This document shows positions 1-8,414 of a DNA stretch of 64,000 nt, piece by piece. The stretch is from Deltaproteobacteria bacterium (lineage in GTDB: Bacteria; Bdellovibrionota_B; Oligoflexia; Oligoflexales; CAIYRB01). The DNA is taken from positions 1-64,000 of the forward strand of contig VGTI01000011.1 in assembly GCA_016874735.1 (NCBI GenBank), read 5' to 3'. The notes under the pieces are model-generated. The model did not search any database. It saw only the letters and a program-made list of their open reading frames with translations, and was not told the DNA's origin. Position numbers and translations under genes: made by a program. Each line of letters starts with the position of its first letter. The stretch's first letter is position 1.

Positions 1-2878
1 CGCAGGTACCCTGTGTGGTTGATTTCACGATCAGTGTGTAGCTGGCGCCTTCCTGCATATTTGTAAAAGCGAAGTTGCCACAGGTCGCAGTTGTGTATTG
101 AATGTTCCCGTTGTTCCAATCGAAAGACGTCCCCGCTGCGGCGTTGTAAACATTACTGCGAATTTGACCTGTCACATCGAGTGCCACTGCAGGAGAGTTG
201 GTACCAATCCCCACACTACCGGTGCTGTATGAAATATTGCTGCCCGAGGTCGTCCACTGCGAGCTACCGCCTGCAGCTGAAGTCCAAGACAGCGATCCAC
301 TACCGTTATTAGTGAGTACCTGATTTGAAGTGCCCTGAGTTGCAGGCCAAGAATACGCGATGCCACGGATGCTGGCTAAGTCGCCCGCAGAGTTGACTTG
401 AAATTGAGAACTGCTGCCGATGCTTAGTATGGACGCTGGTGCTGTCGTTCCTATTCCGACGTTGCCAGACGAAGTTATGCGCATTCTCTCAGTAATTGTA
501 CCGGCTGCAGAATTAGTTGCGAATTGCAAATACCCTGCATAGTTAGCATTGGTGCCGTTTTCTTTCCGTCCTGAGATACTCCCGAAGGCAATTTTAGACG
601 GCGCTGCCGTTAGCGCGGATCCGCCAAGGTAAACTGAGCCACCAACGTCTGCTGCACCATTGTCAGTCGTGCCAAAATACGCTGCGCCACCACCACCACC
701 ATTATCGACTGGCTGGTTACCAAACTGGACTTCAAACTTACTCATGGGTGAGGTTGTGCCTATACCAACATTCCCACCACTCCGATAAACATCAGCGCCA
801 GATTCTGTCCAACTCCCAGCGGCAGGTACAGAGCTTACCCAAGTCGTACCATTTGAAGTGAGTATGTTGCCGCTGGCTCCCGGTGCTACGGTAAGGGGCG
901 CGCTGGTGCCGTTACCGAGTAGCACGCTATTCGCAGCTAAAGTAGCGGTTCCTGTGCCACCATTGGCCACGCTTAACGTCCCGGAGGTGATCAGTGCTGC
1001 GCTATGTGCTGGGATATCGCTAGCGGTAAAAGGCGTCCAAATCGGCGCATTAGCTATGCTGCCTGTGCCGGTGCTGGATAAAAAATGTTTAGTAGCGGTA
1101 GTGTTACCTGTCAGCCTGGTGCCGGATCCCGAAGTGCCGCCGTAGATCAAGTCACCCACCGCGGTCATTGGCGACAGGGCATCAAAGGCTCCTGATTTTG
1201 TCGTTGCGCCGGTACCGCCGTTGGTAATCGGAAGAGTCCCGTTAACTGCGTTTCCTGAGGCCAAATTAACGGTACCGAACGTAGGCTGGTTGCTCGCATT
1301 CACGGTGAGGATATTGTACTGAGTGCCGGCCGCAGTTGATGATAATGCGGAACTCGAACCAATGACGACGCCGTTGTTGGTGAAAGTCCCCACGCCTGTA
1401 CCACCGTTGGCCACTGCCAAGATACCGGTGTTAAGACTCGTCGCACTAATCGGTGGTAGGTCGCTGACAGTCAGAGTTGCGCCACTCATTACCCGACCTT
1501 TTGCGTCAGTCGTAACTTTCGTGTACATGCCAGCTGTACCCACGGTGGCAAGCGTTGGGTTAGGGAAGTTACCAGAGAGATCACCGCTGGCTGCTCCCGT
1601 TGGCGCAAGTCCTGATACCCAGCTCAGGGTGCCACTGCCGTTCGTGGACAGCACCTGGCCTGCGGTACCACTACTACCGGGTAGCTCCCATGTGAGCGGA
1701 GTTGCAAGTGTGTCGGGGGCTTTGAAGCTGACGTAATTAGTGTTGTCCTTGGTTTTGAGTACGAGCTTGTTGGCGGTTGTCCCGTTGCCTTGGATCGTGA
1801 CGCTTCCTTGAGATGTCACGGTGGAGGCTGTTAGGGTACCGGTAGTTGCAGCACCGGTCGTGTTGATTGTTGTGGAACCACCGATACTCGAAGCGCCGTC
1901 GATTGTCGCGCCAGAGAGTGTTTTATTGCTTAAAGTCTCCGTTGCATCACGCGTCACAATGAAACCTATTGTGGGGAACGTGGCCGTGGAGCTCACGCCT
2001 GTACCACCGTTAGTTGCGGGCAAAGTGCCTGCTGTAATCGCTGATGCGCTGAGCGGTGGGATATCCGTAGCAGTCAGTGAGGTGCCAGCGGTGATACGGC
2101 CCTTGGCGTCAAACGTCACTTTCGTGGCGGTCCCTGGAATGGCCACGGTCGCCAGTGAGGCAGAGCCACTGCCTGGGCCAGCTGCAATGACGTCTCCCAC
2201 TAGCCCGGTGAGGTAGTTTCCGGTGGGACTAGAAGGTGGCAAGTTTGCCGCCACCCACTTCCCATTTTTGAAGGTGAGTACTTGATCAGCGCTCGGATCA
2301 CTGCCCGCTTGGGTCTTGGCCGTTAAGTTACTCGAACTCAAGTTATCCCACTTCACGCCACCAGCACCGTTACTCACTAGTACGCTACCTGAGGCGGCTT
2401 CCTTAACCCCAGTGATGCCGAGCTTGCCCGTGTTGATGTCAAACCCGAGACTTTTACTGTCGACTGGGATACGCATAGCGAGGGGTACGTAGTTAAACTT
2501 CTGCCGGGGATAGGTCTTACTTGAAGTCGAGATCTCGATAAATACAGGCTCCGTGCCGTCGCGGAAAATGTCCTGGACCTGCGTCGCCATGAACGGGAAG
2601 TATAGGGAGAAGACGCCCTGACTCAAGATCACGCTCGCGAATTCAAATGTCTGGCCAAGTTGAGTTCCCTCAAATTCAGCCGTCCAAAAGGTGGCTACCA
2701 TCCCAACCGACCCATCTTTCGGAGCACCCGTCGATTCCGTAAGTCGGCCTGAATAAGTCATCGGTAGACTGCCGGCGCTCTGCGCCTGGGCTGCAGTCGC
2801 GAGGCAAATGGCCAGCAATGCTGACAGCACGCGCTGTGCGCCAAACGTTGCTAAGGTATTTAAACCCCGGCTGCTCAA
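1..2878 (-). CDS. Exported phage tail-fibre-like surface protein (3' end outside window)
   Basis: About 959 codons are visible and the C-terminus lies beyond the left edge. The frame starts at a TTG at 2876-2878, six bases after a perfect AGGAGG; no better ATG exists. A hydrophobic signal segment (LSALLAICLATAAQAQ) is followed by YSGRLTEST and a head domain of about 110 residues. That head ends in KTYPRQ and PLAMRIPVD and recurs in the genes at 3576-5891 and 12682-17730. The rest is made of repeats typical of tail fibres, such as LAVANGGTGT, GSGTLSWVSG and NVGIGTTSP. The last visible part, around WNNGNIQYTT, resembles the C-terminal domain of the 12682-17730 protein. It is probably an exported trimeric beta-rich fibre on the cell surface. 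No phage genes surround it. The fibre-like nature is clear; the function is not known. Confidence 0.8.
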   Translation of the reverse strand, partial: MSSRGLNTLATFGAQRVLSALLAICLATAAQAQSAGSLPMTYSGRLTESTGAPKDGSVGMVATFWTAEFEGTQLGQTFEFASVILSQGVFSLYFPFMATQVQDIFRDGTEPVFIEISTSSKTYPRQKFNYVPLAMRIPVDSKSLGFDINTGKLGITGVKEAASGSVLVSNGAGGVKWDNLSSSNLTAKTQAGSDPSADQVLTFKNGKWVAANLPPSSPTGNYLTGLVGDVIAAGPGSGSASLATVAIPGTATKVTFDAKGRITAGTSLTATDIPPLSASAITAGTLPATNGGTGVSSTATFPTIGFIVTRDATETLSNKTLSGATIDGASSIGGSTTINTTGAATTGTLTASTVTSQGSVTIQGNGTTANKLVLKTKDNTNYVSFKAPDTLATPLTWELPGSSGTAGQVLSTNGSGTLSWVSGLAPTGAASGDLSGNFPNPTLATVGTAGMYTKVTTDAKGRVMSGATLTVSDLPPISATSLNTGILAVANGGTGVGTFTNNGVVIGSSSALSSTAAGTQYNILTVNASNQPTFGTVNLASGNAVNGTLPITNGGTGATTKSGAFDALSPMTAVGDLIYGGTSGSGTRLTGNTTATKHFLSSTGTGSIANAPIWTPFTASDIPAHSAALITSGTLSVANGGTGTATLAANSVLLGNGTSAPLTVAPGASGNILTSNGTTWVSSVPAAGSWTESGADVYRSGGNVGIGTTSPMSKFEVQFGNQPVDNGGGGGAAYFGTTDNGAADVGGSVYLGGSALTAAPSKIAFGSISGRKENGTNANYAGYLQFATNSAAGTITERMRITSSGNVGIGTTAPASILSIGSSSQFQVNSAGDLASIRGIAYSWPATQGTSNQVLTNNGSGSLSWTSAAGGSSQWTTSGSNISYSTGSVGIGTNSPAVALDVTGQIRSNVYNAAAGTSFDWNNGNIQYTTATCGNFAFTNMQEGASYTLIVKSTTQGTC

Positions 2879-2884
2879 GGTAAG

Positions 2885-2890
2885 CCTCCT
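2885..2890 (-). promoter_or_regulatory. Strong ribosome binding site fixing a TTG start
   Basis: On the minus strand this is AGGAGG, six bases before TTG at 2878. It decides the start of the left-most tail-fibre-like gene, which has no upstream ATG in frame close to the signal peptide. Confidence 0.7.
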
Positions 2891-3180
2891 GAGACAGGTT
2901 GCATCTCCTTATCTCAGTAACCGCCTTCGGTCCGACGGGGGGCATTCTTTAGGTTTATTTCAAGGTGCATCAATCAAGGTGCCAAAAGGTCATGATTACA
3001 GCAGGGTGGACCGTGTGGCTGCAGGAGCAGCGAGCCCACTTTCTGTGCCCTCAGTCAGGCCCAATTCAATGCCACATTACTTTTTTTGAAAAACCCATTA
3101 GATTCGCATGGTTAAAACCAAGGTGCATGTGTTTTGTCGTCCTTTCCGGGGCTTGTCGGTGTTGCGAGATTCTACCTGCG
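2891..3180. other. Intergenic region, no intact gene seen
   Basis: This stretch carries the upstream region of the minus-strand fibre gene and the degraded lead-in to the DUF4143 remnant. Reading frames through it give Cys-rich, low-similarity peptides that I could not match to anything. It looks like decayed coding sequence. Confidence 0.4.
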
Positions 3181-3504
3181 CTGATGGACGAGGATGGCGA
3201 ATGGTTTGGTAGAGTGTTTGAGAATGCAGTTGGGGCGCATTTATGTAAAGGCCTGACCGACGTTAGCTACTGGCGTGACGGGAATGCTGAAGTGGATTTC
3301 GTTGTCGTCATTGATAAACAAATTATAGCCATTGAGGTCAAGTCTGGGCGACGGAAAGGGTCTTCAGGTTTGTCAGAATTCAAAACCAGATTTCCAAATT
3401 CGCGCACAGTGCTCATGGATTTCGAGTTGGGTGAGAAATTTCTGCTGGCATCGGATGCGCGGAAATTTCTACTCAATCTCGTCGATGACGTCGATCATTA
3501 TTAG
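3181..3504 (+). pseudogene. Remnant of DUF4143-type AAA ATPase (C-terminal part only)
   Basis: The frame reads FENAVGAHL, then YWRDG, AEVDFVV and IAIEVKSGRR. This is the usual C-terminal order of the DUF4143 half of a family of AAA+ ATPases, where the E-V-D-F and E-V-K-S-G pieces form a nuclease-like fold. Family members are near 400 residues and begin with a Walker-A ATPase domain. Here only about 107 residues are recognisable. The upstream part of the open frame (from 2965) does not look like the family and no Walker motif is present. I call it a decayed gene. A short stand-alone protein remains possible. Confidence 0.6.
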
Positions 3505-3575
3505 CTACATTTAATGCCAGGCCACTCTCAGTATAAGAGGTTGTGGCTGAGCTCGGGGGGGCAATTACTCGGCGA

Positions 3576-5891
3576 TCAATTTTTTTGACACACAAGTAAC
3601 TGCACATACGGCATAGTGACATCCACAGTCGCGGTACCTGTGGACCCTGAGGTGAAACTTGGTATCGCAATGGTGTGATTGTGCGTACCAGAACTTCCTG
3701 TACTGAAGGATGCAATGTCGAATGTGTGCCCGTGTGCTCCCGCAGAACTTGAGTTGAATGCGGCGATATCCAGCCAGTGCTGGTGAGCACCTGCAGCGTG
3801 CGTGTTTCGATTGCCCTTGTATCCTGCGTCCGAATCCGCCACGCCATCAAAGTTACCCGTATGATTGTTATCGTCGGCTCCACTCACCCCAATGGTGTGT
3901 GAATGGTTACCTTGGGAATCCGTGAGAGTTGATGGTGGATCGACGGAGTGCGTGTGAGCACCCTCCGTGGCTGATGTCGCGGTGGGAGGGGGATCAGCCG
4001 TGTGCGTGTGCGCACCAGCGTCTGTGGACACAGTTGACGGTGGAGCCACACTGTGCGTGTGAGCCGGGACGTCTGTAATTGTGCGGTTAGAGAGGTTCGT
4101 AAGCGAAGTGCCAACCGTACCGGCAAGAGTACCGCCAGCCGGTAGGCCCATGATGGTGCGACCGCGTGCGGCCGTAAGCTCGGACCAACCCGCTGGGCAA
4201 TTACTAGTATTGAAGTAGGCGACACTACCAGACGGTATGAGCCCAGCGTTGGTTGAACCAACGATCCAATTGGCACCGTCACTGATCAGGGCTACGTACA
4301 TCCACTGCGAGATTAGCTGGAAGCTAGCGGCACCTTCGATAGTTTCGCTGCCCGAGGCTTCGACGCTGACTATGTTGGGCGATGAGTCCTTCTTCTTAAT
4401 GAGGTACTGACGCCCTGGGATACCCACTGCCGATGGCAGAGACATCGTTAAGGGGCCAGAATCGGCACTGGCCAACACAACGCTATCCTGATCGGTTAAG
4501 TTATAATCAGCGTTTGTTGTGATAACGGCAGTGGCTACTGGACCGTTTATTTGCAATTTCGAACTTGGTGACGCCGTGCCGATCCCCAAGTTGCCACCGA
4601 CGCTCAGTGTTCCCGTCATGGTGTCGCCGGACTTACTGACTTTCGTGGCAGGATCTACAGTGGCCGCTATGACTATAGAACCTGGTCCGTTGTTCACCTG
4701 TATGCCTGTGCCAGCACTTAGCGTTGCTAAGGAGTAACCTGTACCGTTACCGATGAGCAGTTGCCCGTTGCTCGGCATGCTTCCTGTGCCCGTGCCACCG
4801 CGCGTGATTGGCAGCAAGCCAAACACCTCTGAAGTCAAATCAATATCCGAACCCTGACTTGCCGCGGTGATGCGTCCCTGTGCATCGACTGAAATGTTAG
4901 CTCGAGGGTAGTAACCTGGCACCACGGTCGTGTTGGATAAGCTTATCTGTCCCGCCAGCGTGATCGGACCACCGGTAAGTCCAGGACCGGTGCCAATCTG
5001 GGTTACCGTACCGGCTTTGGGGGTGATCCAGTTCAGTGCGCCCCCGCCACTGTTGCCCAGCACTTGGCCAGTGGTTCCCAAAGTTGCTGGAAGAGTCCAC
5101 ACGGCATTTGACATCACAGCGTCTGGAGCTTTGAACCCTACATATTCCTGTCCGTTTGAAGCTAGCTCTCCAAAGCGGATCTCGCTCGTGTTTCCCGCAT
5201 TGTTGCCAAAGGCATTTAGCGACAATCCTGCCTGCGCTGATGTTGTCAACGTCGCTGCGCTAAGGCTGGTGCTCGAAATTATCTTTTCTTGTTTTCCGTC
5301 AAAACGCTGCCAGTCGTCTTTACTTAGGTAACCGTCAGCCGTGCTGCCAGCAGCACCTTTGAGAGCCGCTGATGTCCCGAGGATGTCGCTAAGGCCCTCG
5401 ACCTTGTCAATTGGGATCGACTTGACTGCAAGCTGACCCTGATCGCTAAATTGCATTGTTTTGTTATCTACTGGCACCCGCAGCGCTAGCGGGATTGGTA
5501 ACAATCGTTGCCGCGGATAAGTCTTCCCATTTGCGGTTACTTGCACGTAGGCTGCTTCTGCACCGTTGGCGAAGATGACGTCGATTTCAGTAGGTGTCAG
5601 TTTGAGATCGACTTTGAATACACCTTGCACAAGCTCGATCTGGCTGAGCTGTAATGTCGGACCTAGCGGCTCCCCATCCGTCGCCGTCCTGTAAAAGCTA
5701 ATACTGATGTCTACAGTCCCAGCAAGCGGAGCACCGTTCGCACTGGTTAACCGCCCCGAGTAGCTGAGATACTGCACACCGAAGGCAATATTTGCTGGCA
5801 ACAAGAGCGACAGAATTAAAAGGACAAAAGCTCCTATCTGCTGGCAATGTTGCCGCACGGGTGTCGCTAGATTGTCGGTGCCACTGCCCAT
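3576..5891 (-). CDS. Exported tail-fibre-like protein with tail-collar-type His-rich C-terminus
   Basis: About 771 residues. I chose ATG 5891 because AAGGGGG lies nine bases upstream; an in-frame ATG at 5954 would add 21 residues but lacks a ribosome site. A signal segment (FVLLILSLLLPANIAFG) is followed by the shared head: YLSYSGRLTSANGAPL to TYPRQ and LALRVPVD. The middle has fibre repeats (GGGALNWITP, GGTGTGSMPSNGQLLIG, NLGIGTASPSSKLQI). The end differs from its neighbours: CPAGW as in phage tail-collar proteins, then several short His-x-His units such as GAHTHT, GNHSHT, GAHQHW, GAHGHT and GTHNHT. Such clusters bind metal ions in trimeric phage fibres, so a metal-stabilised tip is plausible. 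Adhesive or prey/surface-binding function is inference. Confidence 0.8.
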   Translation of the reverse strand: MGSGTDNLATPVRQHCQQIGAFVLLILSLLLPANIAFGVQYLSYSGRLTSANGAPLAGTVDISISFYRTATDGEPLGPTLQLSQIELVQGVFKVDLKLTPTEIDVIFANGAEAAYVQVTANGKTYPRQRLLPIPLALRVPVDNKTMQFSDQGQLAVKSIPIDKVEGLSDILGTSAALKGAAGSTADGYLSKDDWQRFDGKQEKIISSTSLSAATLTTSAQAGLSLNAFGNNAGNTSEIRFGELASNGQEYVGFKAPDAVMSNAVWTLPATLGTTGQVLGNSGGGALNWITPKAGTVTQIGTGPGLTGGPITLAGQISLSNTTVVPGYYPRANISVDAQGRITAASQGSDIDLTSEVFGLLPITRGGTGTGSMPSNGQLLIGNGTGYSLATLSAGTGIQVNNGPGSIVIAATVDPATKVSKSGDTMTGTLSVGGNLGIGTASPSSKLQINGPVATAVITTNADYNLTDQDSVVLASADSGPLTMSLPSAVGIPGRQYLIKKKDSSPNIVSVEASGSETIEGAASFQLISQWMYVALISDGANWIVGSTNAGLIPSGSVAYFNTSNCPAGWSELTAARGRTIMGLPAGGTLAGTVGTSLTNLSNRTITDVPAHTHSVAPPSTVSTDAGAHTHTADPPPTATSATEGAHTHSVDPPSTLTDSQGNHSHTIGVSGADDNNHTGNFDGVADSDAGYKGNRNTHAAGAHQHWLDIAAFNSSSAGAHGHTFDIASFSTGSSGTHNHTIAIPSFTSGSTGTATVDVTMPYVQLLVCQKN

Positions 5892-6044
5892 CGAGCAGCA
5901 CCCCCTTGGGGTTGTGTGCCTTACTAGTCCTTCGCTAATCACCTTTTTCGACATTTTCGGGGGATAACTTAAGGGGTGCTCGCACCTACGGAATTGACTC
6001 GTAATATTCGAGCCCTAGCCGGATGTTGGCGGTGTCTGGAAGCC

Positions 6045-6110
6045 AAAAAATTGGAGCGCAATCGGGGCGCGGATCGTCGCTGTCCGCCTTACTCAATTGG
6101 CTCCAATTTC
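6045..6110 (-). terminator. Possible intrinsic terminator of the META lipoprotein gene
   Basis: Read on the minus strand, a 10-bp perfect stem (AAATTGGAGC, 6109-6100, with GCTCCAATTT, 6057-6048) is followed by more T residues. The loop is long, about 42 bases, so termination efficiency is uncertain. It lies between the META gene and the downstream fibre gene on the same strand. Confidence 0.4.
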
Positions 6111-6151
6111 ACGAGAAAAAGAGACTTTATCCATCCCACATTACGTCCTGC

Positions 6152-6580
6152 TTAGGGAATCGGATCTGAGGCCGTAAACGTATGCGTTTCCCCGGTACCG
6201 GTCTTAATGATGAGTTGGCCATTGCGTAGTTCATAAGTCTTCCAATCCATCCATGGAAACGAGGACAGCGTCTTTAAGGGTGGGCAAGCCCTGGCGGTAG
6301 CAAGCCAATCGGCATTGGCATCGATCGTTCCGCCAGGAGCGAAGGTGAAGTATGCGTCTGGACTATGCCCGAAACTGTTGCAGCCATCGAATCCGCGAAG
6401 CGATCTCTCAGATATGGTAAAACCTCCAGCGGCACCTGGTTGACCCCAACTCGTACCAACCAATGTTTGGACGGTCTTCTTGCTATCTGTAATTGATGGA
6501 ACTTTGCCACAGGCGCTAAGACTCAATGCCATGGCGAGAGTTGTCACGCTACGTCCTAGGTTGTTTAGACTCTGGTTCAT
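6152..6580 (-). CDS. META/HslJ-like lipoprotein
   Basis: 142 residues from ATG 6580, which has AGGA six bases upstream; an upstream in-frame start at 6610 lacks one. A signal peptide ends in the lipobox LSAC, with Gly-Lys after Cys. The mature part carries the META-domain pattern: GTSW near residue 40, FDGCNSFG near 63-70, then ADWLATARACP. META/HslJ proteins are small beta-rich envelope proteins, in some species linked to novobiocin resistance or motility. The gene is on the same strand as the following fibre gene, with a probable terminator between them, so they are likely separate units. Confidence 0.75.
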   Translation of the reverse strand: MNQSLNNLGRSVTTLAMALSLSACGKVPSITDSKKTVQTLVGTSWGQPGAAGGFTISERSLRGFDGCNSFGHSPDAYFTFAPGGTIDANADWLATARACPPLKTLSSFPWMDWKTYELRNGQLIIKTGTGETHTFTASDPIP

Positions 6581-6708
6581 GTCGAATCCTCGTGTTGTTT
6601 GTTTTCTCAAGACTTTGAAGGTGGCTGCGTTAGTGCCAGTGAAGCACCACTTGATACCTACCTTTTCGGTTTATCCCGCGAGCCCGGTGAGCGATTGAGA
6701 ACAATAAG

Positions 6709-6726
6709 TGTATACAAGCGTATACA
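6709..6726. promoter_or_regulatory. 18-bp inverted repeat, operator candidate
   Basis: The sequence is TGTATAC-AAGC-GTATACA, with perfect 7-bp arms, in the region between the divergent genes starting at 6580 and 6879. The core ATACAAGCGTATA occurs again at 35349, next to the promoter of a toxin-antitoxin-like operon. A shared DNA-binding regulator is an inference. Confidence 0.45.
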
Positions 6727-6878
6727 AGGGCGCGTCCTACTAGCGACAGTTCCATGTGAAGCATTATTTTTTTAATATAAACAGAAGCTTATTTGTAACA
6801 AACAAGATCTCAAGTATTCCCGGTTTTTTGCCGAAAACACCAACATTGATTGCGTCGACCGTGATCTGGAGGTGCATG

Positions 6879-8414
6879 ATGACAAAGGACAGGAGCTGCT
6901 TAGGCTCAAAGTTAGCCGGATTGCTAGCTCTCACCTTGGCTATCTTAGGCCCCGATCCCGCCGGTGCAGCAACCGCTGTGTACCGCTACATCGACGTGGC
7001 GCGTCAGGCGCACGATGGCGGCCGTGGCATTGAGGTCCTTGGTGCCTACTGGCAATCGGTGCATCAGTACGCCAAGAACTTACGGTTCACCGACAGTGCC
7101 AAAAAAGCATACGAAATGGTGAATGACATTATTCAGACCGTTGATTTTCAAGCGTTTCTGACGTCGCATTTAGCTCTGGTGACACCGGACGGTGCGCGTG
7201 TATTTCTCCTGAAGGGAGCTACGGCCAGCGATGCGCTTACGGTTGATTACGAAAAGGCACGGCTTGGATCTTATGTCCCTGCGCGGCCCTTTGATTTCGC
7301 AGCCGAGATATCTGTCCGTGCAGATGCTAAGCCTATCCCGCAGGTGAAACGCGGCTTTGTCATCGGCGCACAGGTTGCAGCTAACGCTGGTGAGCTGAGC
7401 CACCGGACGATGCTGCGCAGTCTAGATGGCATCATGCAGGTGCTTGAGCCACAAAATGTCGCGCGACTCCCTGTCGAAGCCGGCGGTCAGAACCTCACGT
7501 TATTGGCTCGCAAGGCACGGGGCGAGGTGCTCCAGACGCTGCCCGATACGATCAAATATTTGGAGCGTTATCAGAAGATAAATTTTGAGCCAAAAATCGA
7601 GCAGCATAAGGCAACCGGTAAGGAGTTCACCCGCGTTCATCTGAGTATGGCTATCGATATCCCGGCGGTCGAACGCGACTACCCGGACTTAGCGCATTAT
7701 CTCGATAGGCTCATCACAAGTTTTGACCTCAACATCGGTGGTCGTTACCAGTTGCCAAATGGCCTCAGTTTATTCAACTTCACTTTCAACTCTGAAACCA
7801 GCGAAATAAACCTAGAATTAGTTACCGCCGATGGGGCTGTGATCCCCGTCGACGACAAAGGACAGCCCCACGCTGAGGCCGCCTTGCATTTGGCAGAACT
7901 CCAAAGTCATTCTGGCTTGATGGTCATCAACGCGCGCGGTGGTGCTTTGGGGCTGGAATTTGATCTGCACGACCTCCATTCAAGTTTTGACTTTAAAGAG
8001 GGCCCAGTCATGCACTCTGGGGGCCGAATTGTAAGTCTGCCGCCACCTAAGGTGACTGGACGCGCACTAGGAATCTTTCCGACCTGGGCGATTGACCTGA
8101 GTATTCCCGGGTCGATTGACGAATATGCGACGATGATCACGCAGGGTATCTTAAAAGGTGCTAACGGCAAGGGTACCTACTTGCGCCAAACGGTCGATAC
8201 GCGTGATCCCAAAGCCACCAAAGTGACAGTCGATATGGGTACGATGTTGGTGGATAACTTCTTCGTCAACTTTGGGATGCGCGTGGTACAGAAGTTTGTT
8301 TGGCCATCTGAAGACGTACTTGGGGAAATGCGTCAGGCATTGGTCGACTTTAGCGGCCACGTCGCCAACGACTTGGTGCGCCTTTCTGTAGTCCCCGCCG
8401 ATATCGCTCACTAA
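6879..8414 (+). CDS. Exported protein of unknown function
   Basis: About 511 residues. Two adjacent ATGs (6876 and 6879) follow GGAGG at 6868-6872; 6879 has the better spacing. An in-frame start at 6756 would place the signal peptide 40 residues in and lacks a ribosome site. After a signal peptide (LAGLLALTLAILGPDPAGA) there are no Cys clusters, membrane spans or motifs I recognise. The sequence alternates charged helical and beta-like segments. The end of the gene overlaps the stop of the convergent RND pump gene by four bases, so no terminator separates them. Function is not assigned. It may be periplasmic or secreted. Confidence 0.7.
   Translation: MTKDRSCLGSKLAGLLALTLAILGPDPAGAATAVYRYIDVARQAHDGGRGIEVLGAYWQSVHQYAKNLRFTDSAKKAYEMVNDIIQTVDFQAFLTSHLALVTPDGARVFLLKGATASDALTVDYEKARLGSYVPARPFDFAAEISVRADAKPIPQVKRGFVIGAQVAANAGELSHRTMLRSLDGIMQVLEPQNVARLPVEAGGQNLTLLARKARGEVLQTLPDTIKYLERYQKINFEPKIEQHKATGKEFTRVHLSMAIDIPAVERDYPDLAHYLDRLITSFDLNIGGRYQLPNGLSLFNFTFNSETSEINLELVTADGAVIPVDDKGQPHAEAALHLAELQSHSGLMVINARGGALGLEFDLHDLHSSFDFKEGPVMHSGGRIVSLPPPKVTGRALGIFPTWAIDLSIPGSIDEYATMITQGILKGANGKGTYLRQTVDTRDPKATKVTVDMGTMLVDNFFVNFGMRVVQKFVWPSEDVLGEMRQALVDFSGHVANDLVRLSVVPADIAH

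Noticed and set aside
858-2216. Val/Pro-rich plus-strand frames opposite the left-most fibre gene (and similar ones at 12875-17116)
   Set aside because: They are antisense shadows of repetitive Gly/Thr/Ser fibre coding sequence, without ribosome sites or recognisable domains.
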